Shown in pieces: positions 62,451 through 64,000 of a stretch of 64,000 bases of DNA. Position 1 is the stretch's first letter. Every line of letters starts with the position of its first letter. The notes beneath the pieces are model-generated. The model worked only from the letters and a program-made list of their open reading frames with translations, did no database searches and was not told the origin of the DNA. Source of the stretch: Dioscorea cayenensis subsp. rotundata. Its lineage: Eukaryota > Streptophyta > Magnoliopsida > Dioscoreales > Dioscoreaceae. Position numbers and translations under genes: made by a program. The DNA lies in contig NC_052475.1 of NCBI RefSeq assembly GCF_009730915.1, positions 22,688,285-22,752,284 of the forward strand. Reading direction: 5' to 3'.

Positions 62451-64000
62451 TTCTTTTTTAAGAGTCTATCTATGTACTCCATGTTCTTTATTATGTTATG
62501 TTTGATTGAATGAGTGTGTTTTCAGTTTCAATGTGTTGGTAAATATTTTAATTTTAAAATATTTAGGATAATTAAATTTAATGTTGCAGTAAAAAATTTT
62601 ATATTACAAAATTTTGTGTTGGTTTGAAGTTGTAAGATTATATATATATATATATTTAAATTTTATATATTTAAAAATATAGACACTTCTGATGAGATTA
62701 TCCCTTATATATGCTATTTTTTTCTTAATAAAATCTATCATGTGTGTTGTTTAATGATTGTAATTATTATATTGATTAGTTTATCTTACTTATTTTATTA
62801 TTAAATTAATTATCGGACTTGTTACAATATTTTTTTAGTTTGTTATGAATTTTAATTATACACCTAATAGCATGTACTGAACTGGTTTTCAAGACAATTT
62901 GATAAAGCAACTCACAGATGAAATTTACTGAAACTAATGCATCAGATGATGTAATTCATCCATTCAGAACAGCGTCAAATCAACAATAAATAATAGGTTC
63001 AAACCACCAAATGAAAAAGTAATATTCTTACACCATACAAACCATAAATCTAGCTCCAAATATTATATTCTCAGCAACAGAAAGAGGAACAAGATTAAGA
63101 AAAAATGTAAAGATAAATAAGATATAGATTCATCCCAAAGAGATAACTCCATAGCTCCTAACACGTACAGTACAAGCAGGCCCCGGCTTGACAATCTTCT
63201 TTTCTCATTTTTTCCAAGCCCCTCACTTTAATTTTTTTTATCTCTTCATTGGGATTAGCTCTTGTAATCTATTTGCACAATACATACTTAAATGAGTCCC
63301 AATGAATCATAACATAACATTGGTGTAATTAACACGATGGTAAGCATGAATATTCTACACAAAATGTTTATATTTAAAAAAATAAGTCTTATTGATGTTT
63401 TCATTCTTTGCAAAGAGAACTATTAATTTCAAAGTGCCTTGTTTTGATTTCTTTCGTTTTTAATGAGTCGATTTTTTTAATTCCCCGGTGCCATCAGTTC
63501 TTTCCATTTAGTTTTACTTATTATTGCACAATATTATGTTTTAACTCACTGATAAAAATAATTTTTTTCCCCTTAATTTTTATTTTTTTATAAATTATTT
63601 ATAGCATAATAAATAATGAGGTATTGCCTATATTCTTAATTTTAGTAAAAACAAATTATTAAAAAGATAAAGAATTCCCATATTTTATATATAATATCAA
63701 ATGAAATATACTTGAAGACTCTTTATATGAGCCGTCTAGTACATGCATAGATTCCACTCGTTTGAGTAATGTTATTTTTACTTGCCAACCTTCGAAAAAT
63801 GCATGTCTCCATTGCTATGGTTGCCTGCACGTTACTTTTTAGGTATGCATGACATGCTCTTTCCTCTTTCTCAACACGATCCACTAAGCTCATTGCTTCG
63901 TTATTCATGTTGTTCTTATGTTTTGTGTGTTTGTCTCCGACCTCAATCGGCTGTGTCATTATCTGTCTTGCTATGAACTAATAATTAAATAGTTTATTAA
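62451..64000. other. AT-rich intergenic DNA
   Basis: No supportable gene. (AT)n near 62638-62656. A small less AT-rich patch at about 63160-63200 has no recognised content. Confidence 0.5.

Noticed and set aside
1..64000. CRISPR arrays, bacterial operons, prophage or attachment sites
   Set aside because: The window is plant nuclear DNA; no regular spaced repeats or bacterial gene layout were seen.

Overview
This window is plant nuclear DNA: AT-rich intergenic sequence, intron-rich genes with GT-AG (and two GC-AG) introns, a DYW-type PPR gene, plant chromatin and RNA-binding genes, and LINE, copia and solo-LTR elements. Protein similarity points to an angiosperm and GC-rich 5' exons would suit a monocot, but the species cannot be fixed from sequence alone. 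Gene models were built by hand from splice signals, reading phase and remembered family sequences.

Layout: 1-1518 AT-rich, possible old repeat; 1519-4555 decayed 5'-truncated LINE (minus); 4556-9440 AT-rich intergenic DNA with a GC-rich promoter-like island (about 5460-5680) and a tRNA-type SINE candidate (about 9056-9215); 9658-19885 CTP synthase (plus) with two alternative terminal exons; 21122-27763 HUA1-like six-CCCH zinc-finger gene (plus); 28641-29382 proteasome-assembly-chaperone-1-like gene (minus); 30025-31847 intronless DYW PPR gene (minus); 33888-44546 ATX4/ATX5-type H3K4 methyltransferase (plus, 23 exons); 45244-47541 F-box gene of the At3g61730 type (plus); 48107-51192 small conserved gene ending in an 18-base coding exon (minus); 51786-54490 solo LTR with a 5-bp target duplication; 54912-55911 run of exactly 1000 N; 56037-62445 decayed Ty1/copia element (minus) with both LTRs and a 5-bp target duplication; 62451-64000 AT-rich, no gene seen.

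The genes are unrelated housekeeping and regulatory genes (nucleotide synthesis, RNA binding in floral development, proteasome assembly, organelle RNA editing, histone methylation, ubiquitin ligation), as expected in euchromatin; they do not form a pathway. I found no novel multi-gene system. The two strongest observations are a locally repeated 3' end of CTP synthase that leaves two splice-compatible terminal exons with different C-terminal tails, and a series of small frame-breaking indels, each inside an otherwise well-preserved coding exon, in five genes. The second pattern looks more like residual assembly error than five decaying genes, and matters to anyone using predicted proteins from this region.
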